DNA of 53,726 bases, from NCBI GenBank assembly GCA_001179505.1, contig CDMY01000401.1, positions 8,453-62,178 on the forward strand, written 5' to 3'. Position numbers and translations under genes: made by a program. Positions within the stretch are counted from its first letter, which is position 1, and every line of letters starts with the position of its first letter. The DNA comes from Vitrella brassicaformis (Eukaryota; Sar; Vitrellaceae). The notes under the pieces were generated by a model. The model was not told the origin of the DNA. It made no database searches and was given only the letters and a program-made list of their open reading frames with translations. This document shows positions 1-9,458 of this stretch, in pieces.

Positions 1-204
1 AGGCCGACCAACACACGACAGCCGTCCCCTCACACACACACAGAGCGACAGACAGAGAGAGGGAGTCCGTCGACTCATCGGCCGATCATCCTGCCTCCCA
101 CACACAAATGGATCCACACACACACACACACAGACGAGCAGCACTCAGCAGCGGTGGGGGAGAGGGCCATCGCGCCACTCGACGGCCATCGCGCGGCGAA
201 GCCA

Positions 205-508
205 TCAGCGGAAAGCGAGCCTGACCTGCTCGTCGAAGTGAGCCGAGGCCGAGCACCGAGAGGCCCCGTTGTACTCGCGGAAGTTGAGGACGCTGTCGTG
301 AGAGCTCCTTCTTGCCATCCATACCGGTGGAGCAGCAGAACTCGCCCAGGTCGATGACGCCATCGTCCTCGCCGATGGCGACAGCTGCCACAAGTGGTGA
401 AAAGCCCTCACCTGCAAATAGCGTCTCGTCGGCAAACAGCTTCAGCTCACGGGACGTCAACCCAGCTCCTGACGGTTGCTGATCGGCCGCAGGCCAGCGC
501 GCTCTCAT
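205..508 (-). pseudogene. Frame-broken coding remnant, unknown product
   Basis: Two minus-strand frames here read like one protein interrupted by a single-base shift near position 303. The upstream frame contains ELKLFADETLFAGEGFSPLV and then GEDDGVIDLGEFCC. The downstream frame continues with HDSVLNFREYNG and ends at a stop near 205. Both parts have ordinary, non-repetitive composition, unlike the flanking CA-rich DNA. I see no intron with GT..AG ends that restores the frame. It could be a decayed gene tail, or a real last exon damaged by a sequence error. The family is not recognised and upstream exons were not resolved. Confidence 0.25.
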
Positions 509-760
509 CTGCCACCTGGATCTGCCACTGCGGATGCCCCGTCAGCTGTTGAGTGCACTCAGTGCAGTCAGCAAAGGCGGTAGCGGAAGACCTCCTGATG
601 CGCCATGGTAATGTCTGATATCCGTCCACACTTGTGTGTTTGATGGACTCGCCATCTTGGTATATGAGAAAGAGAAAGGAAGGGAAAAAAAAGAGAAAGG
701 AAGGCGCACGGGTTTTGCGACATCGCAGGGTTTGACAACCCGCTTCGACTCGAAGACGAG

Positions 761-3107
761 ATGCAGCACCATTCGCGTCCTCCCTACGGCTTTGTGCCTT
801 ACCAGGCTGCTGTGTACCACCCCATGCCCCCCTTGCATGCTGTGTACCACCCCATGCCCCCCTTGCATGCTTTATCTGGAGTGCCGGTGGCCGCACTGCC
901 CACTAGAGGCTTCTACAACCACCTGCCGCCGCCTCCATCCCCCCCTGCTGGCTGGAGCAGCTCCATCTCGTGCAGCGCCCACCCGAAGACACCCCCTTTG
1001 GTCCCTCCCAACAACAGCAGTGCTGCCAGGCGCCCTCCCATCGCCGCATTCATGCGGTCACACCAGCGGCAGCCAGCACAGCCACGGGAGGCCATCGGGC
1101 ATGTCGGCCGGGGCCAGCAGGGGTCATCTGATAAGGGAGAGGGGACGGGATTCATGTTTTCATGTTGGGGCGGCCAGTGGCACCGCCGGGAGAGGGAGAG
1201 GGAGAGGGCGGCGGAGATTATCGTTGAGGAGGAGGGTGACGAGGAGGGCACCATCGCGGTGGAGAATCTTTTTTGGCGAGCCGGCCAACACCATTGCAGA
1301 GGAGGAGCTATTCACCGAGCCGGCCGCCGCCACATTTGCCGCCAGGGGCAAGACGACCAGCACCCCAGTCCAGCAGCCCCGAGGAGACTCGCCGCCACCA
1401 TCGCCAGCCCCAACCAGCCGCACTCCACCATCACCATCGGCCATCGGCGAGGCCTCACTCGGCGCCCTCAGCCCACAGCGCGACACCATTGGCGAGGCTC
1501 CACTCGGCACTTTCCGTGCCCAGCACGGACACCCTCAGCCGAGTGACGAGAAGCCACACCAGCCAGAAGCAGCAGTAGCCGAGGCACACTGCCCGGAGAC
1601 GCCCCCACCACCACCAGGCGGCGACTCGCCGTCGTCGACCGACGACGCCCAAGGCAGTCCCGCTACCGACAGCGACGCGTCGCCCCCTGAGGCGCCGCTC
1701 CCTCCCGTCCCGCCAGCTCTCACCGAAGGCGACTCTCTGCAGTGCGACGGCGAGTCGTCCTTCGAGTGCGGACGGCAGCTGGCGGGGGGCAGGGGGGAGT
1801 GCACAGTCTTAGAGGGGCGCTTCACCAGAGGGGAGGTGACGCTGCCGGCGGTGCTGAAGCACATCAGCGCCGACCAGCGCAAGGAGGGCAGCGAGAGGGC
1901 GGTGCATCTGCAGGGGTGTCTGAGGGAGGAGGCCGAGAGGATGACGGATGCACTCGCCACCGTCAGGGCCGTCGCCCAGTACCGCATCGACGAGCTGTTC
2001 GACCAGATCCAGCAGCCGACGGGCAGGGCGGTCATCGCGCCTGACCTGCTGGTCTTCGCGGAGGACCTCGAGCAGCTGCGGCCGGTAGTGTCGGGCAGCG
2101 GCGAGCGGCTGTGTGGGGGAGGCGCGTGCCTAATTATGAGTAAAGTTGGCAATGGTGAGTTCAACACACGCACACACGCCCACCCAGCCCCCCATTTTGC
2201 ATGGGTCTTCTTCCTTGTGTGTGTGTGTGCAGGCCAGTCACTGTCTAGGTTTCTTTTGAAGACGCCCCGACCGCTGCTGAAGCCCGTGATCGCCGTGAAC
2301 CTCATCAAAGTCCTCCACGCCCTCCATGAGGCCGGCATCGTCCACAATGACCTCCACCGAGCTAATGTGATGCTGCTGGACGAATCGACTGGCGAGCTGG
2401 CCCTGATCGATTTCGAGACGAGCCGGAACATGGCCCACCAGCACCATACCAAGCTCGCCAGTCGCCCCTGCCAGCCCTGCATCACCCTGCACAACCTGCG
2501 GGCCATCATGGATGGGCGAGCGACGATGTCAACCTGCCCGGACGAGAGCATCTCGTACGAATCCGACATCGTCTGCGTCGCCAACACCGTCCTCTGGCTG
2601 GCCCTCGACAACGTGTACGCCGCAGGCATGGCCTATATGTCGGCCTTCAAGGCCATCGAGGGCCTCATGCAGGCGGTGGCGGACGGCCGGCTCACCGACA
2701 TGGAGGCGGTGGCGGACGCCTATGTGGAGGCGGTGGAGAAGGTTCACCAGGAGGTCAGCGGCAGGCTGCTGCGCGGCGACAGCTCCCTGACGGACGCCAC
2801 CAGGCCACTGGCTCGCAGGGCTATCGACGTGTACCGAGCGGTGTGCGTCGGCCACGCCAGGGGCCTGTCGGCGGCGGAGCTGAGGGGTTTGCTGGGCGCC
2901 TACGCTGACGAGACCATCACCGGTCAGGCATTAGCTATTGTCTACATGAGCACAGGAGACATGGGCGAAGTGTTGTCTGTGTCCCTGTCTGTTTGTTGTG
3001 TGCGTCCATGGAATGCAGAGGTTCTCAGGATTGTCGCCACTGCCCCACCCCCGAAGGAGGCCCCGCCTGACGACGATGACGATAGCGATGAGGAGGATGA
3101 CGAGTAG
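761..3107 (+). CDS. Protein-kinase-like protein with disordered N-terminus
   Basis: The C-terminal half is a kinase-fold domain. PAVLKHI is a candidate beta-3 lysine region, HNDLHRANVMLL is a catalytic loop with the HxDxxxxN pattern, and LIDFE stands where DFG normally is, so the glycine is replaced by Glu. YESDIVCVANTVLWLAL fits helix F with its Asp. The reduced activation segment resembles atypical kinases (Bud32, RIO or aminoglycoside phosphotransferase type) more than classical ones. An intron at 2155-2232 (78 nt, multiple of three, no stop) is clear; another candidate ends at 3018. The protein ends in an Asp/Glu-rich tail. The N-terminal third is Pro/Ser-rich. The best N-terminal frame (start at 761) differs from the kinase frame and switches at a T6 run near 1269, so the start and continuity are uncertain; the kinase frame itself is open back to 636. 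Confidence 0.65.
811..870 (+). repeat. Perfect 30-bp tandem duplication
   Basis: Positions 811-840 are repeated exactly at 841-870. In the frame beginning at 761 the unit encodes a ten-residue Tyr-His-Pro-Met-Pro repeat; its length is a multiple of three, so copy number could vary without frame loss. Confidence 0.95.
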
Positions 3108-3153
3108 TGAGTCCCGCATGTCGATGCCTAGTGTGTAGAAGGGTGGCCCACAG

Positions 3154-5392
3154 ATGGGGCAGGAGCAGCGGATGGCGGTGGTTGATGAGGGTGCGAGGGA
3201 GAGGGAGGGAGAGCTCCAGCGGCAGCTCAAAGCGGCACTGGCCGAGAGGAAGACCATGAGGCGGCAGATCGAGATGATGGACAGCCAGATCCAGCGGATG
3301 CAGCACCAGCAGCAGTACACCCACACCCATACCCGCCTGTCACCGGCTGACAGCGAGGCCAACACCACCGCCACACGTGCCATCCCCTCCCCAGTGTCAG
3401 CATCCGTCGACGGCAGGGCGAGTCGATGGCTCTCGATGAGGACGGAGCGAAGGCCACGGGCACCCAGAAGCTCTGCAGATACCTCAGGAAGGTGCAGAAG
3501 GACCGAGAGCAAAGGCTGGTCATCAAGCCGGCACTCGCCAGCGTCAAGGGCAGCCGCGATGCCGTAATCGAGGACGTCTTCTGGGGCGTTAATTCCAACG
3601 AAGACGGCTTCACCGAGCGGGGCGACTTCGAGAGGTACTTTGTGCTGCGCAATTCGGGTGGACGGTGGGCGAGATGGCCGCCATGTGGCAGTTCCTTGTC
3701 CGCTTCACACAGCCGCCAGCCGTCCGGCAAGCAGACTTCGAGGCCTTCAAAGTGGTAGGTTGCTGGTGAGCAACTGACCACCCATTCCGCCAGACAGGCA
3801 GAGTGTCATCAGTGTGTGTCTGTGTGTGTTCAGAATGTCGACCCGTCAGAGGCGCTTCAGCGGAGCTGTGAGAGGAGAACGAGGCCCACAAGAGTGGAGT
3901 CGACCGCAGCACCAAGGAACTCACCGTCTCAAAGGAAGCCGCCATCGCGCGAAAGCCCAACGACAGTGACCCCACTAGCGACGCTGCCCCAAAAGGTGAG
4001 CCAGGTTTCTGTCCCTCTGTCAGTGCCGTTTCATTGCTTGTGTGTCACATGTGTCCACAGGCGGCTCTCTGACCAGCCGTGGCCGCGAGGCTGATGGCGA
4101 CGTCCTCAGGGCGCTTGAGCTGCAGGTGGGTTGGTGGGGGGCAACCAACTGAGCCATCCATCCATCGCATTCATGTCTGTCTGATTATCCGCCTGTCCCC
4201 ATACGCACATTCAGGTTGACCATTAGAAGAGCGTTGTGGGTCGCTGCAGCGGCTGCGAGAGGTCGACAAGGCGCGAGTAGAGCTGGAAGACAGACTGACG
4301 TCAGAGAGAGCTGCACAGCGACGCATGACAGGTGAGAGGCGCCAATGCCCAACGGCAGCCATCGGTGTTGCTCATATGTCTGTGTGTGTGTCGTGTCGGC
4401 GTGTGTCAGGCGATCCGTCGGCTTCAGTACAAGTTGGACCACGAGGCCGAGGAGGCCCTGCAAGCCGAGGGGCGCGATAGAAGATGCCTCATATAAAGAC
4501 CAACTCGAACTCGTCAAGGACGACCTGCAGGCAGGCAGGCAAGTACACACTCACAGACACGTTGTCGCGACACGAGTCCATCCATCCATTATCCCTCCGT
4601 GTTGTCCCTGCAGCTGACATGTGAGCGTTTGGAGGCGGCGCACCAGCAGCTGCAGTTGAAGCGGCAGCAGCTGGAGCAGCAGCACCGGACCACCAGTCAT
4701 ACTGCGACGTACTCTCACAACAAGTCGCCGCCTTCAGCCACACGTCGCCCAGTCACTCACACAGGGCAACGAGGACCGCCTCCTCAGGTCTCACCCCCCA
4801 GGCACACCAGGCCGCCCTCGCCCTCCAGAACGCACCCGCCAACACGATGCCGATGCAGCAGCAGCAGCAGGAGGACAACACATGTGGCGGCCCCGCCGTC
4901 ATTCCTGGGGAGTCCTGGCATGGGCTGGATGCACACCCATGGCATCGGCTGGGTCACGTCAAGCTGGGCGAGATCAACAAACAGACGGACAGCTGCCGCG
5001 CCCTACCCACATTGACGGGGCGTCCGCATCTACGCGCATCAGTGCTACTCAGCCGACGGCGACGGGCGGGTGGGCGGACCAAAGCACCCCATGTCAAAGG
5101 CAAGCTGCGCAGCTCTCGACGGGCCTACCTGCAGATCGATGCCGGCGGCTCTCCACGGAGAGGGAGAGGTTTCGTTGTTTGTTTTTCCTACCGCAGCTGG
5201 CCGCCAGGCGACCGACAGTCAATCGTCTCGGACACCATACGCGCACCCATGGCCAAGGACTCGACGGCAGCAGGCCCCTCACGTGTGTTGGGGCACGCCT
5301 CACGGCAGACGACCACGGGCTGGAGGAAGGCGGCCATGACGGACGGCATCAGCAGCGGCGTCGCTGCAGCGTCCCGTATCGGCGTATGTTGA
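3154..5392 (+). pseudogene. EF-hand/coiled-coil gene with several frame breaks
   Basis: Good coding signal runs through this stretch but jumps frame repeatedly. It opens with a Glu/Gln/Arg coiled coil, a plausible intron (about 3315-3394) leads in phase to MALDEDG and an EF-hand-like loop NSNEDGFTERGD, and later exons RLREVDKARVELEDRL and LTCERLEAAHQQLQLKRQQL are again coiled coil. Introns near 4002, 4125 and 4331 join in phase. However, the frame changes without an intron near 3654, 3877, 4485 and 4690. This looks like a decayed gene, or a real gene in poorly sequenced DNA. It follows the kinase-like gene by about 50 bp on the same strand. The final open frame ends at 5392. Confidence 0.4.
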
Positions 5393-5609
5393 CCGAATGC
5401 CTTCGCGTGACCTCATACAAATCATTTGTTGTCACTTCTGCATGTGTGCTGTGGTCAGCCAGAACATACCATTGCACGTACACCATGTCAGGCATGTGTA
5501 GACGTAACCTCAAGCGAAATGCGTGTTCATTAATGTGTCTCGATTGTCGGCTGACGCATTTATTGTCCATGTTGCACGTAACTCATGCCAGAGTCGATGT
5601 CAGGCGCCG

Positions 5610-6351
5610 TCACTTGGCGCCGCCGGCAGCGATCTGCAAAGCCACAGCAACAATCAAAGCCACACAAGCAGAGATGAGTGAGCCATCGACCTGAGTGAGG
5701 GCGGCACAGGTGGGCTGCTGTGCTTGTTTGTTGCCGCCGTCGTTATCGCCGTCGCCGTCATCGTCGAAGTACTTTGAGCACACAGGCACAGATGGGCGGA
5801 CGGATGGATGGATGGATCGCAGTCTGGCTGTCTTACTTTTGAATTTCTTGTGTTCCTTGCATGCCTTCGAAATGCCCATCAGCTCCAGGGCGATTTTCTT
5901 CTGTTTCTTCGTCATCGACTGGTCTCCGCATTCGCCAGCGAAGATCATATTCGCGAACTGCAGCATTTGGCCGACCCATTGGACCTCGCCATGAGGGTCA
6001 TTCGGGAAAAGGTCTTGAGAGGAGGGAAGCTGTCCGCCAGGGAGCATAGACGCAGTCCCGTGCAGGACTTGGTGCGAATCCTTGAGAATGGCTGTCAGAC
6101 ACACACACACACACACAGGGGAGAGAGGTGTCCGTCGTTTATGTGTTACCTCGGATGTCTTCTTCCGTGATTGAGGCGGGGTCCTTGGGTTCAGCGGGAC
6201 ACTGATCCTGCTTCATTGCTGAAACCCTGACAGACACAGACACCGACACAGATGAGAGTGAAAGAGACTGTGTCGGTGTGGACAGTTGCTCATCTAGACA
6301 CCTTTTGACGAGTAGCGTTGAGGCGATGATGATATTTATCGGTGACGGCAT
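5610..6351 (-). CDS. Secretory-type C-terminal segment, possibly exons of the cathepsin C-like gene
   Basis: Read alone, it starts at the ATG at 6349-6351 with a hydrophobic leader MPSPINIIIASTLLVK, splices across an intron at 6227-6301 (75 nt) to a Cys-containing segment AMKQDQCPAEPKDPASITEEDIR, then after an intron ending just before AILKDSHQVLHG continues through MIFAGECGDQSMTKKQKKIA. It ends with an Asp/Gly-rich linker and a hydrophobic tail SLISACVALIVAVALQIAAG, which suggests a membrane or GPI anchor. No known domain is recognised. The exon carrying the leader begins 32 nt upstream of the ATG, and its frame matches the phase of the last cathepsin C-like exon (intron 6384-6497), so both may be one gene. 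Confidence 0.5.
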
Positions 6352-6497
6352 CGTGACAGCACCGATGAATGACGCCAAATGAGCTGACACACACACACAC
6401 ACACACACTTATGTACATACACACATTCGCTGACGCCTCTCGTCTCTCTCTCCCTCTCTGTGTGATGTGTGTGTGGATGACCTGCTTGCTTGCTCAC

Positions 6498-8370
6498 CCG
6501 CGTACAAGTACGACTTGGCGAACCACAGCGATCGGCAGTCGTCGCTGACTGGCGTGTGAGCGGTGGGGCAGGGGACGTTCGTGTGAGTGGCAGCGTAGCC
6601 CAGACATCGCTCCTCGTGCAGGCCCACCTCTGACGCGTGCTGCTCGACACACACACACACACACAACACCAATGAGCGAGTGGATGCGACTGAGCAAAGG
6701 GGACTGACTGACCTTGCCGACGAGGAATGGGTATCCCCCGTCGCAGCCTTGGTTGTATGGCGAACAGCTCAGCACCGCCTGGGCAGAGAGTACAGGAGTC
6801 ACGTCACGCACACCACGGCGGCTCAGCTCGATACGGAAGCGGCTCTGTAGGGCGTATGCGGATGCGATGGCGTAACAGCTGCCGCAGTCTTGTTGGTTGA
6901 TGACATCGTCCCCTGAAACTCCCAGCTCGCCCTCGCAGCTGAAACTCGCCGGCAGCTCGTGCTGGCCGCCTCGCGTCTCTGTCGTGGGTGGTGTCGAGGT
7001 GGCGGCCGACGGGCAGGGGAAGTTGCTGGCAAAGAGCGCACGCGACTGCAGGAACGACACCCCACCGCTTCGCCGCAGCACGGAGCCAATGGTGGGTCGG
7101 CGGCCGGGTTCGAGAATGAATGAATTAGGGGGAGGGATGACGTCGTCACTGGGCGGGTGGTGGTGGTACCTCACAAACATGGGCCGGCGGGAGGCACACA
7201 CGCCGGTGCCGAGTGCTGTCGTTGTTGTTGTGGGCGTGTTGGCGTCGCCCTCACTGTCTGGTTGTGTGCTGTCGGCTGAGGGGGCGATGTGGCGCACATA
7301 GTTTGTGGTGCGAGGCGGGCGGAGAGTGCGGTTGCTGAGCTTGGACCCAACGAAGCAGCCATACTCAGACGCGTCACTGTGCCAGCCGATCTGTGCGACA
7401 ACACAAGAACACAACACACACACACACACACCACAAGTCGTGTTTGTGTATGTGTGTGGGTGGGTGTTTGTGTGTGTGTGTGTTTGTGTGTGGGTGTCTT
7501 AGTGTTGCATGTGTGACCTGTGTCTTGTGACAGTGCGAGACGTAGCACTGAGTTCTGCCGTGATTGTCCTCACCTGTGAGATGGAAACACACACATGGGA
7601 GATGCAGTGTGTGTCAACGGCCGGCTGGTTGGCTGGTTGAGTACCTAGTCCGTTGTGCGGCGGAGGGCAGTTGGCTTCAGACGTGGGTGCATAGTGGCTG
7701 AACGCGAACAGCACTCGGCCATTGTCGAGACACACCTCAAAGCCCTGATAAACAACATCCACGGAGACATGAGATGGATGACCATCCATCCATCCATCCG
7801 TCCATTCATTCATTCATTCATTGGGCTGACCTCGTCGTCGACCATTGTCCATCTGCCGATGTCACCGCTCGTCCTGTCGCCGTCCCTCACCACCAGCCGC
7901 TTCCAGTCCTCACGGCCGCTCGTTCCGTCAGCCGCCTCGTCTGTTGTCAGCTGTACAGTGATGCACTCACCCACGCCGCCACGGTTAGCCTCGAGCCACG
8001 ACGAGTAATTCTGCACACACACACACACACACACAGAGGAGAGAATAGGCAAGCAAGTGCATGTCTCTGGTCCTCTCATTCATATGTTGACTCACCGACA
8101 GCCGCAGATTGCCCAGATTGGTGTTGGGAGTCTGCACACACAACGCATGCGGCACTGTGTCTCTCTCATTGGCGCATCCTCTCAGACTGACAGTCATTCA
8201 CTCACGTCGCTCCCACAGCGAGGCAGGTGGACGTCTCTGTCTCTGTCAAGGCAGAACCGCCAGAGACCAGCAACGTCGCTGGTCAGGCAGTGGACAGGCA
8301 AGTCAGATCTGACGTTGCGAATCAGAGCCAAGAGGACGATGAGAGCCAACAGGAGGCCCTTCATGGTCAT
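6498..8370 (-). CDS. Cathepsin C (dipeptidyl peptidase 1)-like protein, catalytic domain truncated
   Basis: The start at 8370 gives a signal peptide (MTMKGLLLALIVLLALIRNV) followed by an exclusion-domain-like region, DLPVHCLTSDVAGLWRF, spread over short exons: TPNTNLGNLRLS, NYSSWLEANRGG, GFEVCLDNGRVLFAF. The papain-like domain has the catalytic cysteine in NQQDCGSCYAIASAYAL, then LSAQAVLSCSPYNQGCDGGYPFLVGK, a close match to the cathepsin C pattern. The next exon ends at SLWFAKSYLYA. The parts that should follow, carrying the catalytic His (NHAV-type) and Asn (NSWG-type), are not in the window downstream. Instead the last exon donor at 6497 joins in phase to the segment described at 5610-6351. 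Family members are lysosomal/secretory aminodipeptidases; this one is predicted to lack activity unless splicing differs. Confidence 0.75.
7783..7822. repeat. CATC/CATT tetranucleotide repeat
   Basis: A run of CATC units turning into CATT units inside an intron of the cathepsin C-like gene. Similar tetranucleotide runs occur in many introns here. Confidence 0.9.
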
Positions 8371-8708
8371 CTCTGAGGCGTCCTGCTTCTTGCAATTGCA
8401 ACCCAGACAAACAGCAATGACCCGCAAAGAAGCTCAAGGGTCTTAAGCAATCTGCAATACGAACGAACAAAGACATGTGTGTACACACACGATCGATGTG
8501 TGTACACACAAACACAAACATTTCGTTCATTCGTTGGTTCATTTAGCTTCTCTGCAGTGTCTTCATTATTCACCTGCCAGTGCACTGTTCGTCGTCCGCG
8601 CAGCCATCATGATCATCATCTGTGCGTCACCATCTGTGCGTCACATTGACTGTCAGCCCTCAGTCTCACTCGTTCACTCACGCCAAACCACAACAGAGAC
8701 ACCAACAC

Positions 8709-8741
8709 TCTATCTCTATCTCTATCTCTATCTCTATCTCT
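8709..8741 (+). repeat. TCTATC hexanucleotide repeat
   Basis: About five consecutive TCTATC units in the divergent intergenic region. Confidence 0.9.
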
Positions 8742-9369
8742 CTACATCGATGAAAAGGACCATCACTGTGCACGTCTTGCCGGCGACAAAGACCGGCCTG
8801 TACACACCACAGAAACAAGATATGCACTGGTTCTTCCGTGTCGGTTCGTCATCCAGTATGCGATCTTTTCACCGCTGTGAGATCCCTGCCATGCGCCGGT
8901 ATCGAAACCACTCCGGTGAGCCGCACATGGTGTTTTCCTTGCCGTCCTTGGTCAGCTGCGGAGGGCAAGGAAAGCGGACTGACTTTCACTCATCGTCCTG
9001 CTCTCTTTTCCCTCATAATATCGTACCTCTTCTTGCTTGGCTGCCAAGGCTCTCCTCCTGACCCATCGGCACACACACACACACACACACATACACACAC
9101 AAGCACACAATATGTGACACGTTGCGCTCACGCACCTCTGTCCGAGAAGCAGTTCCCAGACGACGTTGATTCATCCATGACCCACCTCTCCTTCTCCCCT
9201 CCGTGCCGGCAGCCTCCGTTGTGCCCTTGCCAGCAGGTGACAGGCACTGACAGCCAGCGATGAACTTGTACGATTGTCAATTGCCTTTCGCATTGGTATT
9301 CTCCGGTCTGATCTTGAGCAAAGAGATCTGATAATGGCATCTTTCTTCCCCTTAAGATCAGAAGATTTC

Positions 9370-9383
9370 AAGCTCGCAAGCTC
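9370..9383. promoter_or_regulatory. AAGCTCGC motif upstream of transporter start
   Basis: AAGCTCGC followed directly by AAGCTC, 76-89 nt upstream of the transporter ATG. The same octamer occurs in three other head-to-head intervals of this window. Regulatory function is inference. Confidence 0.3.
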
Positions 9384-9458
9384 ATTGTCCCTTTTCCGTG
9401 CAAACAGCCACCAAAGCAGAGGGATACCACTGGGCTGTTGACTTTCATATCATTGCGC

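Larger units (their letters stand above)
8371..9458. other. Divergent intergenic region
   Basis: This 1.1 kb separates the starts of the minus cathepsin C-like gene and the plus transporter. It holds a TCTATC hexamer run at about 8709-8741, CA repeats near 9070-9105 and an AAGCTCGC motif at 9370-9377. An open frame from 8477 runs through the hexamer repeat and shows no protein-like signal, so I assign no gene. Confidence 0.6.

Noticed and set aside
1535-2629. 364-residue minus-strand frame
   Set aside because: Antisense to the kinase-like gene, spanning its intron; no family-like motif.
8477-9061. 194-residue plus-strand frame upstream of the transporter
   Set aside because: Translated through the TCTATC repeat (a Leu-Tyr run) and CA-rich DNA; no coding character.
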